Positions 37,049-46,394 of a stretch of 64,000 nucleotides of DNA are shown here, in pieces. Source of the DNA: Bacteroides salyersiae WAL 10018 = DSM 18765 = JCM 12988 (GTDB lineage Bacteria; Bacteroidota; Bacteroidia; Bacteroidales; Bacteroidaceae). The notes below the pieces were generated by a model. It saw nothing but the letters and a program-made list of their open reading frames with translations, was not told the DNA's origin and made no database searches. The stretch covers positions 2,191,207 through 2,255,206 of the forward strand of contig NZ_KB905466.1 of the NCBI RefSeq assembly GCF_000381365.1. The letters run 5' to 3'. Each line of letters opens with the position of its first letter. The first letter of the stretch is position 1. A program made the position numbers and the translations under genes.

Positions 37049-38107
37049 TCAAAAACCAAGAGACCTTAAAATTGAAGTAATTGAAGCTTTTGCTCCACAA
37101 ATGACTTCATCCGCCGCACCATAATAGATTATCAGTTCATCCCCATTTACCAATTGTCCGTTTGTGAAAATAACATCACCGAAAAATCCCATTTTCTCAT
37201 AAGAAGTCTCCGGCTCCATAATCGGGCTTTCCGAACGTGCAATCACCACAGACGGATCGTTTATATCAAGTAATAATGCACCTAAACAATATCTATTCTC
37301 TATAGTTGCTCCGTGGTAAATCACTAACCATCCTTTTTCTGTCTTGACAGGAGCACATCCTGCTCCCAATCTTGCACTATCAAATTTACCAGCACGCGTA
37401 CAAGCTATGCATTTATGATTGCCCCAATGTACTAAATCCGGAGATTCGGCAATCCACATGTAATTACCTCCAATTTCCGGACTACTGGGCCGATGGAGAG
37501 CATAATACAGACCATTTATTTTTTCTTCGAAAATAGCGCAATCTTTATTATGCGGTGGAAAAATAAGGCCCAACTCTGTATAGTTGCCCCAATCTTTTGT
37601 CTTTTTCAGTCCAACCCCCACCCCTTTAGAAGATACAGAAGTATACGTCAAATAGTATTCGTCGCCTATCTGCGTAACACGGCAATCTTCGATTCCGAAA
37701 GAACTGTATTCATTGTTTCCAAACAATCTATTGGTACCCTCCAATACAGAAAAATGAATGCCGTCATCGCTAAAAACCGGACATAAATGTGAGATGGTCG
37801 TCAGATAATCTTCACCTCTGAATGTTATCACACGAGGATCTGTCCAATTCAGTTCCGGATCTTTTTTAGATATTTCCATTATCTCTATACGATTCAAATC
37901 ATCCAATATCGGAAAAGAGATGAAATTCTCCTTTTGTAAAGGACGCTCGGCAACACGTAATAAAAGACCTATTTTATTTCGGAAATAGAAAACTCCCGGA
38001 TTAAGCAAACATTCAATTACCAAACCCTCCATACTTGGTTGAATATCCCGAGGAGTTAATATCGGATTCTGGGCAAAACGGATAAATAGCGGTTCTGTAT
38101 TATTCAT
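37049..38107 (-). CDS. GH130 beta-mannoside phosphorylase/mannosidase
   Basis: This 352-residue cytoplasmic five-bladed propeller enzyme lacks a signal peptide when started at the ATG at 38107. The in-frame extension upstream is a hydrophobic stretch coded by promoter DNA and is rejected. Family features include FAQNPILTPRDIQP, NPGV and SSFGIEDCRVT, with proton donor Asp141; the usual Pro of EDPRV is Cys142 here. GH130 enzymes act on beta-mannosides, most by phosphorolysis giving mannose-1-phosphate, some by hydrolysis of beta-1,2-mannosides. Together with the MFS carrier this suggests that the target glycan contains a beta-mannosyl unit. Confidence 0.88.
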   Translation of the reverse strand: MNNTEPLFIRFAQNPILTPRDIQPSMEGLVIECLLNPGVFYFRNKIGLLLRVAERPLQKENFISFPILDDLNRIEIMEISKKDPELNWTDPRVITFRGEDYLTTISHLCPVFSDDGIHFSVLEGTNRLFGNNEYSSFGIEDCRVTQIGDEYYLTYTSVSSKGVGVGLKKTKDWGNYTELGLIFPPHNKDCAIFEEKINGLYYALHRPSSPEIGGNYMWIAESPDLVHWGNHKCIACTRAGKFDSARLGAGCAPVKTEKGWLVIYHGATIENRYCLGALLLDINDPSVVIARSESPIMEPETSYEKMGFFGDVIFTNGQLVNGDELIIYYGAADEVICGAKASITSILRSLGF

Positions 38108-38386
38108 AATAATTCTGTGGGTTAAAAAATTAGATATGCAAAGAAAGGCATATAAAAAAGAATAGAAGTACACTAAAACAACAAACAAGTATACTATATT
38201 AACACCCCATCCAAACACACTAAATAGTGCACAAATTCGGCATACAAAAGAAAAATCCAATATTACAGTACACAAAACAAGAGAGAAACAAATACTCCAA
38301 CCCTAAATACCATCATTTTCATTCACATTACAAAATTCCGAATCAAGTTCAATCATCAAATATTTTTCAGCATTAGCACAACAGTG

Positions 38387-38422
38387 TACACTTCTGTAAT
38401 TACAGGATACACTGAATTACAG
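38387..38422 (+). promoter_or_regulatory. Repeat array upstream of the GxGYxYP gene, candidate operator of regulator 1
   Basis: TACACT-N5-AATTACAG (387-405 of the 38-kb block) is followed by TACACTGAATTACAG (408-422), a direct repeat with different inner spacing. The first copy also contains the palindrome CTGTAATTACAG (394-405). A partial copy, TATTACAGTACAC, lies about 125 bp upstream. The array ends 10 bp before the -7 box. The rest of the 354-bp divergent region (38108-38461) is AT-rich with no ORF. Confidence 0.5.
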
Positions 38423-38431
38423 CACACGGCA

Positions 38432-38439
38432 TATCTTTG
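38432..38439 (+). promoter_or_regulatory. -7 promoter box for the GxGYxYP gene
   Basis: TATCTTTG fits TAnnTTTG and is 22 bp before the ATG at 38462. The repeat array occupies the -33 side, as expected for an activator-dependent promoter. Confidence 0.65.
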
Positions 38440-38461
38440 CAAGCAAAACAATCTTATTATT

Positions 38462-40900
38462 ATGAAAACTATTACAAAAAAAATCCGGGTACATAGCTTA
38501 TTTGTATTACTGACATTCTTATTAGTCCACATGTCAGTCTTTGCCGGTACAAGCAGAATCTATACAGTGGACATATCTATATTGAATGAAGAAGAAACAG
38601 CTGCCATTCTCAGTTTACAAGGTTTAGCAAATAGGGAAAAGCCACAAATACTCGTTCTGCCCAAGGACAAAGGAGGATTTAGTGGCGGAGGATACAAATT
38701 CCAGGATACAAACATGCAGCGTGACGGCTTGGCCGCACTTTCACAAGAAACATTAGACAAGTATGCGTCTTTAGAAGATGTTTGGGAAGAATACTACACC
38801 CAAACCTATGATTACACATTCGAGTCAATTGGCTTTGAAGAGGCATTCAACACTTTTTCGTCTTTATATAAAGGATGTATAAAATATGAAGGCATCAATG
38901 CAGCAGCAGGTATTGCAATTGCAACAACAGTATGCGGAGTTTCAGATGCTATTCCAATCACCCAGTCACTTCTCAACAAATATCCGGTTTTCAGGAATTG
39001 TACTATCATTAAAGACCTGACTGCATTCAATTTTAAAAACAGAAAAGAGGCACATCGTTGGGCAATCGATAAATATCTGGATCAAACCTCTAAAGATTAT
39101 GCCTACTCATACTGGCAACACGAACGTAATCTTTATACAATAGATTATGCTGTCGCCCATAAAACATTCGCTTTCTTATTATCATTTGCCAGTGCAAAAA
39201 ATCCTCAAGGTGGTACCTACGATCAAGAAGAAGCAGATATGCTGGATGAGATTTTCGCACACTTGAATCCGGGAAGCATCATTCTGGGCTGGGGAGAATC
39301 AGAAGAATACATCATACAAGCTCGCTGCGGAGAAGGAGGGCATGCGTTAATTTGCACAAATGTTTCCCCAAACTTATCTTTTCATGCAGCAATACCAACC
39401 AACATCAAAAGCCTAAAGCAAAAAAGACAACTCGACGAAAATAGCGTTACTGTTGAGAACAAAATATATATCACCTTTAGTATTAACGAAGGAGACACCT
39501 ATAAATCAATAGGAAATCTAATGATGGATGGTGCATGGTTGCACGAGAAAAGAGGCCAAATAGCATTTAATTGGCCCACCAATCCTAAAATATTGCATAT
39601 GCTCCCTGGCTTGGCCCAATATTATTATAACAGTATGACTGATAATGATTACTTCACGGTACCGACTTCCGGTATAGGATATTTTGATGCAACTCACTCT
39701 ACAGAAGAAGCACGCAGCCTATACGCAGCCAAGAGCAAAGAGGTAGCAGAATACGCAGATTTACACTATATCGACGTATGGTGGAACGGTTTTCAAGGTA
39801 ATGACAAATGGCTTCAAAGCATGGGGATGAAAGGATATACCTCTTGGACGGATAAGCAGCAAGTATGGTATTTCTCAGCCATTCCACGCATCGAAAGTGA
39901 ATTATATTATGATTTATACTATCCCCCTACCCGAAGAAAAGCCGCCAATATGGCTACATACATAAAAAGTCAGACTGAGTCTATTACAGACAGACCTTGG
40001 TTCGTACATGTATATGCATGCGATCCCACCTTTGCTGCAGAAGTCATGAACAATCTCCCGGCTGACCGTTTCAAGGCAGTCTGTATGGATGAATTCTTTG
40101 CACTGGCCATAAAAGCTAAAAACAAAGTCCAAGGTCGAAAAATTATGAAAAACCCAGAATTAATGCAGCAACTAATTGATGACGTTGACAATAGTAGCTT
40201 CATAGAAGAGTTTGTGACTCCTTCCAAATGGACCGTACATGACGCCACTTATGAAATTAAAGATGGAGAAATGATCATAACAGCAACCGGTACCAATTAT
40301 TTCTCATTACTTTATAGGGATGGCAATCGATTCAAAATAAACAAATATCCTATATTGGCGGCCAAAATCAACCAATTCCCATCAAGTGATAATAATAACA
40401 TATCCTGGCTTATCAAACTTAATGACGGGAACGGAGACATCGTTCTAAACGGAAAACCAGAGTATCAACTTAAAAACTATCCGAATGTATATGCATGGGA
40501 TATAAAGGCATTAAGTAATTGGGATGGAACTAAAGAAACAAATCTACAATTTGTTATTGAATCGACAAATGGTGAAGCGAATGATCTGAAAGACATACAA
40601 ATGAAGTATGACTGGATTAAAACATATGAAAGCATGAATGCTTTGCTATCAGATTTAGATAACCAAACCGGTATAATTAACAATCAAGCATCTGATTCAG
40701 ATATTAAATATACAATAAGCCAAGGGATACTGAGAGTCACAAAATACTCCAATATAATCGAAAATTTAGCAATTTATGACACAAGAGGTTCTAAAATGAA
40801 GCAATCTACCAAACAAAATGATATTGACATTAATGGTTTAATTCACGGAATATACATACTAAAAATCAATAATTTACATTCTATTAAAATTTCTATTTAG
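38462..40900 (+). CDS. Secreted GxGYxYP-type protein with secretion-tail-like C-terminus
   Basis: The ATG at 38462 gives 812 residues with a signal peptide ending near VFAG. The N-terminal 500 residues resemble the GxGYxYP family: AAILSLQGLANREKPQILV near the start, GWGESEEYI, and VPTSGIGYFDATH, where the name motif is degenerate. The family is found in glycan loci and is of putative glycosidase function. A middle beta-sandwich (WTVHDATYEIKDGEMIITATG) resembles a carbohydrate-binding module. The end (IYDTRGSKMKQ, HGIYILKINN) is secretion-tail-like. It is the first gene of the plus-strand side of the locus. Confidence 0.75.
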   Translation: MKTITKKIRVHSLFVLLTFLLVHMSVFAGTSRIYTVDISILNEEETAAILSLQGLANREKPQILVLPKDKGGFSGGGYKFQDTNMQRDGLAALSQETLDKYASLEDVWEEYYTQTYDYTFESIGFEEAFNTFSSLYKGCIKYEGINAAAGIAIATTVCGVSDAIPITQSLLNKYPVFRNCTIIKDLTAFNFKNRKEAHRWAIDKYLDQTSKDYAYSYWQHERNLYTIDYAVAHKTFAFLLSFASAKNPQGGTYDQEEADMLDEIFAHLNPGSIILGWGESEEYIIQARCGEGGHALICTNVSPNLSFHAAIPTNIKSLKQKRQLDENSVTVENKIYITFSINEGDTYKSIGNLMMDGAWLHEKRGQIAFNWPTNPKILHMLPGLAQYYYNSMTDNDYFTVPTSGIGYFDATHSTEEARSLYAAKSKEVAEYADLHYIDVWWNGFQGNDKWLQSMGMKGYTSWTDKQQVWYFSAIPRIESELYYDLYYPPTRRKAANMATYIKSQTESITDRPWFVHVYACDPTFAAEVMNNLPADRFKAVCMDEFFALAIKAKNKVQGRKIMKNPELMQQLIDDVDNSSFIEEFVTPSKWTVHDATYEIKDGEMIITATGTNYFSLLYRDGNRFKINKYPILAAKINQFPSSDNNNISWLIKLNDGNGDIVLNGKPEYQLKNYPNVYAWDIKALSNWDGTKETNLQFVIESTNGEANDLKDIQMKYDWIKTYESMNALLSDLDNQTGIINNQASDSDIKYTISQGILRVTKYSNIIENLAIYDTRGSKMKQSTKQNDIDINGLIHGIYILKINNLHSIKISI

Positions 40901-40939
40901 ATATAAATCAACATTTGTTTCATTTAAAAGTATAATATT

Positions 40940-41716
40940 ATGAAAAAAAGAATTACATCAATTGTAATGTTTGTCATGGTATTCATGGCAAACAATCTTT
41001 CTGCTCAGATCTCAAATTATTTCAGTAGTGAAAACGATCTTATCGGTTTTAAAGGAGCACAAAGTGACCTTTCAATAGAAAATGGCAAGTTAAAGATGCA
41101 AATAACCGGGGGTTGGTGGGGAGTTGCCAGTTATGAACCGGAAGAAGGTGCCAATTGGGATTTTGACAAGTACAAATTTGTGGCTGTGAGAGTAGGTAAT
41201 AAAACACAAGGTACCATCCAGTTTAAATTTTACGACGGAGATACCACCCCATTCGTCAACGGCAAAGATGATGAAGCAATACCTGTAGATGATGGTAGCG
41301 GAGATCAGATTTATGTGTTTGATTTAAGTGAAATGGGATTTTCAGGAGTTACTCATTTTGTGAATTGTCAGATAGCATTTGAAGGAGTCGGTCCGGAAAA
41401 CGTTTTCTATTTTGATTGGATTGAATCTTTTGCCGACATTGACTCGGCATACGAATTCATCGGTAAAGTATTAGAAGGTTGGGATCCAACCCCTACAGGT
41501 ATCCAATCTGTTTCAAAAGAAACGATACAAATACAAGGTATAGAAAATGCCATATCCTTCAGTAACATGTATAAAGCGGAATCTGCACAGGTATATGATA
41601 CTGCAGGAAGACATATAGCCCAAGCAACCGTATATAATAGTGACATCAAAAACATAAAAAAAGGCTTTTATATCGTAAAAATAGGAGATCAGACCCATAA
41701 AGTAATCGTGAAATAA
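40940..41716 (+). CDS. Small secreted beta-sandwich protein with secretion-tail-like C-terminus
   Basis: This 258-residue protein has a signal peptide to about SAQ. Residues about 25 to 165 look like a carbohydrate-binding beta sandwich (KLKMQITGGWWGVASYEPEEG, IQFKFYDGD, NVFYFDWIESF); DUF4979-like is my best guess. The tail (AQVYDTAGRHIAQATV, KGFYIVKIGDQTHKVIVK) is the same type as in the preceding gene. It is 39 bp downstream of the GxGYxYP gene, so the two are probably co-transcribed. A glycan-binding role is inferred. Confidence 0.65.
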   Translation: MKKRITSIVMFVMVFMANNLSAQISNYFSSENDLIGFKGAQSDLSIENGKLKMQITGGWWGVASYEPEEGANWDFDKYKFVAVRVGNKTQGTIQFKFYDGDTTPFVNGKDDEAIPVDDGSGDQIYVFDLSEMGFSGVTHFVNCQIAFEGVGPENVFYFDWIESFADIDSAYEFIGKVLEGWDPTPTGIQSVSKETIQIQGIENAISFSNMYKAESAQVYDTAGRHIAQATVYNSDIKNIKKGFYIVKIGDQTHKVIVK

Positions 41717-41735
41717 ATATATTTGCAATTCTGAA

Positions 41736-41790
41736 GTTAAGAGACGAAATAGAATAAGAATATCGTCTCTTAACCTCTATTTCTCGTCTC
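41736..41790 (+). terminator. 12-bp inverted repeat between the small secreted protein and regulator 1
   Basis: GTTAAGAGACGA (736-747 of the 41-kb block) and TCGTCTCTTAAC (763-774) are exact reverse complements with a 15-nt loop. A further partial copy (CTCGTCTCTCGT) follows. No T-run follows, so it may be a weak terminator or an RNA-processing hairpin. Confidence 0.45.
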
Positions 41791-41810
41791 TCGTATAATA
41801 AAGCTACTTC

Positions 41811-44800
41811 ATGACAAAAACAACCACATATCAGGTTTATTATACCACAGCAAAATTCATTTTGCTGATTTGTGTTGCTTTCTTAATCCCCATATGCGTA
41901 TATGCGGACAACAAATATGTACAATTCACAAACACTTCTGGACTATCAAACAGCGCAATAAACTGTATTTGCCAAGATTCAAGTAAAGTGATGTGGTTGG
42001 GAACATGGGATGGTCTAAACGCTTTTAATGGTAAAGAATTTACAATTTACACCCCCAGCCTTGCGAATACAAACGCTATAAGTAATAATATTATCCGAAA
42101 TGTTATCGAACAAACAAAAGGTATCATTTGGATTACCACCGATCATGGTATCAATCGGATGGATACTTATAACTCCTCTTTCTCCCACTTCTATTTTGGA
42201 TATGAAAAAATCTATCCTGCATTACCAGAAATATACTCGATTGCCAAATCATCAGACAATACTATTTTCTGTGCAGTCTTTGAATGGGGACTATCATTTT
42301 ACAAAGAAACAGAACAAGACTTTTATACAATAAATAGCCCATTTATAAAAACTCAAGATATAAAAGATATTAAGATCGACGCAAAAGATAACATTTGGGC
42401 TCTACATAAAGACGGAACCATCGATATTATAGAATGGAATAAAGATACAAAAGGAAATGTAGTAATCCAGCATAGTTCAAAAATAGAGTTATCTGACATC
42501 AATACATTATATTGTAATAATGAATATATTATTGCCCTTGATAAGCACAAAAATATATTTACTTTTGACACCAACACAAAAAAAATTATATTCACTTATA
42601 ATCTGAAAGATATAATCCCTACCGGAAGTATCAATAAAATAAGTATCATCAATCAAGAATTATATATCGCTCCTTCCACAGGTAGCTATTTCACCCTATC
42701 CATGTTCTCTAATACCCCTCCTTTATTCAATGATGAATTAAAAGGTATAAAAGTAACTTCCTTCTATCAGTCAGATCAAGATATTCTATGGATAGGTACA
42801 GACGGCAGTGGCATCTACACTGTCTACAACAAGAGCCAAATGTTCAAAACGGTAAATATTAAAAAAGAAATGCATATGGTCAGATCTTTTTGCGAGGACC
42901 ATGCCGGAAACTTATGGATTGCAACCAAAGGGGGAGGCGTAGCCATGTTGGGCAATTCCAAAGATTCAGATTTCAAAATTACAACGGAATACAATACAAA
43001 CAATGGGCTACTTAATAACGATGCCTATGTCATAAAAGAGGGATTCGATGGAGATCTATTCATTGGAACAGACGGGCAAGGGCTCAATATCCTTGTAAAC
43101 GGACATTTATCCACATTAAATCTAAAAAATATATATTCCGAATCTTCCGGACAAAAAATATTTTCCGGTACTTATGCCATCCATTGTTCCGAAAAAGATT
43201 CTACTCTGTGGTTAGGAACAAGTGAATATGGACTTATCAGAATAAAGATACAAAAACAACAGGATAAAACATACAAAGCCATTAGCTACAAACAATATAT
43301 ACATCAAAAAAACACTTCCAACTCTCTGACCAACAACGTTATTTATGCAATAATACCCGATGGAAACAATCATCTATGGATAGGAACAAGAGGAGGAGGC
43401 CTCAACTATTTTAACATCTCCCAAGAAAAATTTATTTCATATCAACATATACCCGAAAACAGTACTTCTTTAAGCAATAATGATATTTTATCCCTCTATC
43501 AAGAGGATAATGGCGATCTATGGATCGGAACAAGTGCAGGATTGAATTTATTAAAAAAGGAAAAACGGGAACAAGGTCATTTTATTAGATATGACTACAC
43601 CGTCAATCTCCCCAACAACACTGTTCATGGCATCATCAATGATAACAAAGGAAACATTTGGGTCAGCACCAATAAAGGAATTGCCAAAATCAATAAAGGG
43701 AATAACCAAATAACGGCATATTATCAAAGAAATGGATTACAAAACAATGAGTTTTCCGATGGAGCATATTATAAAAGTAAATTCAATAATTATATTTTTT
43801 TCGGAGGAATATCCGGATTTAATTATTTCAATCCGGAGCAAATTTCTTTAAGCAACTATGTGCCTAACTTCCAAATATCATCTTTTAAAATTTTCAATAC
43901 CGAAATCAACATTCATGACAGAATTAAAACAGGAAAAGACGGAATAGAACAACTTATCCTTAATTATAAAGAGAATGTATTCAGTATTAACTTCTTAGCA
44001 ATGGACTTCATCCAAAATGAGAACTGTGAATACAAATATCTATTGGAGGGTATCGATAAAGACTGGATTTTTAATGGTAATCATGGCTATGCAAACTATG
44101 CCAATTTGAAGCCTGGTGAATACAAATTGCTCATTTATTATACCAATAGTGACAAAGTATGGGTACAAAAGCCATATGCCCTTCATATCAAAATCAACCC
44201 ACCTTATTGGCAAACACCATTTGCCCATTGTATCTATTTCATTCTTTCATGCATATTCATCTATTTCACTTATATCATTGTCAAGAGAAAATTCAACAAG
44301 AAAAGAAAATTACTCATAGAAAAGCTTGAACGTCAGGAGTTAAAAAACATACATGAGGCAAAACTTCGTTTCTTCACAAACATAGCCCATGAATTTTATA
44401 CCCCAATCACTCTAATTTACGGTCCATGTGAAAGGCTTTTGGATTACCACAACAGCGATGAATATATAAGAAAATACACAAATATCATTCTCTCAAACGC
44501 TGAAAGAATGAAACACCTTATATCTGAATTAATGGAATTTAGAAAAATAGATCGTGATCTCATGACCATCGCTCCTAAAAGAATCAATATAACCCGTCTA
44601 ATAAAAGAAATAAGCAGTAAATTCCAAGAAATAATAGAAGAAAACTGCATTAATTTCACTATCAATATGCCTCAATCTGATGTTTACTGGATAAGCGATG
44701 AAAGTTCCATAGAGAAGATCCTCTTCAATATTATTTCAAATGCTTTTAAATATACTCCACAAGAAGGATATATAAAAATTAAAATCTCGGAAAGAGACAA

Positions 44801-45974
44801 CCTTTTAACATTTGAGATCACCAATTCAGGCAAAGGTATCAAACAAGAAAACATAAATAAGATTTTTGACCGGTTCAAGATTCTTGATGATTTCGAAAAT
44901 CAAATAGAAAAAGGAAATGTTGGAAGAAACGGAATAGGACTTGCTTTGACAAAGTCATTAGTAACCCTATTGGATGGAAAAATCAAAGTAGAAAGTACTT
45001 TGGAGGAACACACTACATTTTACATCGAACTTCCATTGCTGGAAGAGAAAAAATCCAATCCGCAAGCAAAAGAAGAAGAATTGCCCATTTCACCGGAGAT
45101 ATCCAAAGAAATCATACAATTGCAATCACGAAATGACAACAACGAACCCATTATATTGATTGTTGATGATGAAAAAGATATCAGAACTTTAATACAGGAA
45201 ACCTTATCCACAAAATACATCAACATTATTCAAGCTTCTAATGGAATTGAAGCTTTGAATTTGATGAAAACAAAGCGTCCGGACCTTATTATTTGTGACA
45301 TTATCATGCCAGAAATGGATGGAATAGAATTCGCTCGGGAATTGAAAAGTAACATATTCACGAGCCATATACCCATCATTTTCCTTTCTGCCAAAAACTC
45401 AATCGAAGATCAGATACTGGCAGAAGAAAGCGGATCGGATACATATCTCACAAAACCATTCCACCCTAAACATATATTGGCTAAAGTAGATAATATCATT
45501 GATAAGCACAAACAATTACAAAAATATTATCTTTCATCCGCCACTTCTTATGAATTATTGGATAATGGAAATCTTATTCATAAAGAAGATAAGGATTTTT
45601 TCAAGAAAGTCATAGATTTCATAGAACAAAACATTGAAAACGAAGATCTATCCGTTCCATTAATTTGTGACAAAATAGGAATCAGTAAAATGACTTTCTA
45701 TAGAAAGACCCGAAAAATATTAAATCTGACACCCTCTGATTTTATAAAGAATATAAAATTAAACCGGGCTATAGTTTTGCTAAAAACAACAAACTTCACT
45801 GTCCAAGAAGTTATATTCAGATGTGGTTTTAATAATAGATCCTATTTCTACAGAGAGTTCTTCAAATTATATAATATGACTCCTAAAGAATACAAGGACA
45901 AACATAATATTAAAGAAAATGAACATAAAATGAATAGTACCGATATTGATTCTGCAAATAGTCATCTTTTGTAG
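41811..45974 (+). CDS. Hybrid two-component system regulator 1 (HTCS)
   Basis: This 1387-residue one-protein sensor/regulator spans the inner membrane. An N-terminal signal/anchor helix is followed by a periplasmic sensor of two seven-bladed Reg_prop propellers (repeats such as MWLGTWDGLN, LWIGTRGGGLN) and a Y_Y_Y domain (YKYLLEGIDKDW). A second membrane helix is near 804-826. Next come a HisKA domain with phospho-acceptor His860 in AHEFYTP (the usual Arg is Tyr), an ATPase domain (NIISNAFKYTP, GRNGIGLAL), a receiver with Asp1163 (LIICDIIMPEMDG) and an AraC-type DNA-binding domain at the end. Such proteins sense an oligosaccharide in the periplasm and activate the adjacent locus, here probably from both sides of 38.1-38.5 kb. 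Confidence 0.95.
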   Translation: MTKTTTYQVYYTTAKFILLICVAFLIPICVYADNKYVQFTNTSGLSNSAINCICQDSSKVMWLGTWDGLNAFNGKEFTIYTPSLANTNAISNNIIRNVIEQTKGIIWITTDHGINRMDTYNSSFSHFYFGYEKIYPALPEIYSIAKSSDNTIFCAVFEWGLSFYKETEQDFYTINSPFIKTQDIKDIKIDAKDNIWALHKDGTIDIIEWNKDTKGNVVIQHSSKIELSDINTLYCNNEYIIALDKHKNIFTFDTNTKKIIFTYNLKDIIPTGSINKISIINQELYIAPSTGSYFTLSMFSNTPPLFNDELKGIKVTSFYQSDQDILWIGTDGSGIYTVYNKSQMFKTVNIKKEMHMVRSFCEDHAGNLWIATKGGGVAMLGNSKDSDFKITTEYNTNNGLLNNDAYVIKEGFDGDLFIGTDGQGLNILVNGHLSTLNLKNIYSESSGQKIFSGTYAIHCSEKDSTLWLGTSEYGLIRIKIQKQQDKTYKAISYKQYIHQKNTSNSLTNNVIYAIIPDGNNHLWIGTRGGGLNYFNISQEKFISYQHIPENSTSLSNNDILSLYQEDNGDLWIGTSAGLNLLKKEKREQGHFIRYDYTVNLPNNTVHGIINDNKGNIWVSTNKGIAKINKGNNQITAYYQRNGLQNNEFSDGAYYKSKFNNYIFFGGISGFNYFNPEQISLSNYVPNFQISSFKIFNTEINIHDRIKTGKDGIEQLILNYKENVFSINFLAMDFIQNENCEYKYLLEGIDKDWIFNGNHGYANYANLKPGEYKLLIYYTNSDKVWVQKPYALHIKINPPYWQTPFAHCIYFILSCIFIYFTYIIVKRKFNKKRKLLIEKLERQELKNIHEAKLRFFTNIAHEFYTPITLIYGPCERLLDYHNSDEYIRKYTNIILSNAERMKHLISELMEFRKIDRDLMTIAPKRINITRLIKEISSKFQEIIEENCINFTINMPQSDVYWISDESSIEKILFNIISNAFKYTPQEGYIKIKISERDNLLTFEITNSGKGIKQENINKIFDRFKILDDFENQIEKGNVGRNGIGLALTKSLVTLLDGKIKVESTLEEHTTFYIELPLLEEKKSNPQAKEEELPISPEISKEIIQLQSRNDNNEPIILIVDDEKDIRTLIQETLSTKYINIIQASNGIEALNLMKTKRPDLIICDIIMPEMDGIEFARELKSNIFTSHIPIIFLSAKNSIEDQILAEESGSDTYLTKPFHPKHILAKVDNIIDKHKQLQKYYLSSATSYELLDNGNLIHKEDKDFFKKVIDFIEQNIENEDLSVPLICDKIGISKMTFYRKTRKILNLTPSDFIKNIKLNRAIVLLKTTNFTVQEVIFRCGFNNRSYFYREFFKLYNMTPKEYKDKHNIKENEHKMNSTDIDSANSHLL

Positions 45975-46394
45975 TAACCTATTTACGCAATCCCCTTCAA
46001 AGAAAACATAGCACCGTGAATTTACAAACTATCAGTTGGTAAAGACGATTTACTCCATAAAGTCCAAGTTAACTATCCATTTCAAGCTCATCGATATTAT
46101 TATCACATTCCATTCTCTATATCCAACAAAACATCGAAATCATTATATATCTCAACTAAATTGACTGTTCTCATCTAATCTGAACATTTAAGAATTTATC
46201 TTCTCCAATTTCAAAAATGAAAGTTAATAGTCTCCTCTATAAGCTAAGTAGTCTGAAAAATTAAGATAACTTTCCTCTAAATTTGTTCTTTATCGTCTTC
46301 CATCCCCATAAATTGTAATGATATATACCATTATCCATAAAAATGGAAGAACAAAAGTTTTTTATCCATTATTCATAAACTAAAATTAGAAAAT
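45975..46394. other. 420-bp AT-rich intergenic region before the recombinase
   Basis: No ORF, tRNA or strong hairpin is visible. Near the recombinase ATG there are imperfect repeats (ATTATCCATAA and TTATCCATTATTCATAA) and the partial dyad TAATGATATATACCATTA. These might bind the recombinase or a regulator, but nothing supports a firm call. Confidence 0.4.

Noticed and set aside
38108..38275. N-terminal 56-residue extension of GH130
   Set aside because: It is an AT-rich hydrophobic stretch from the divergent promoter region; GH130 enzymes of this group start near the NPIL motif and are cytoplasmic.
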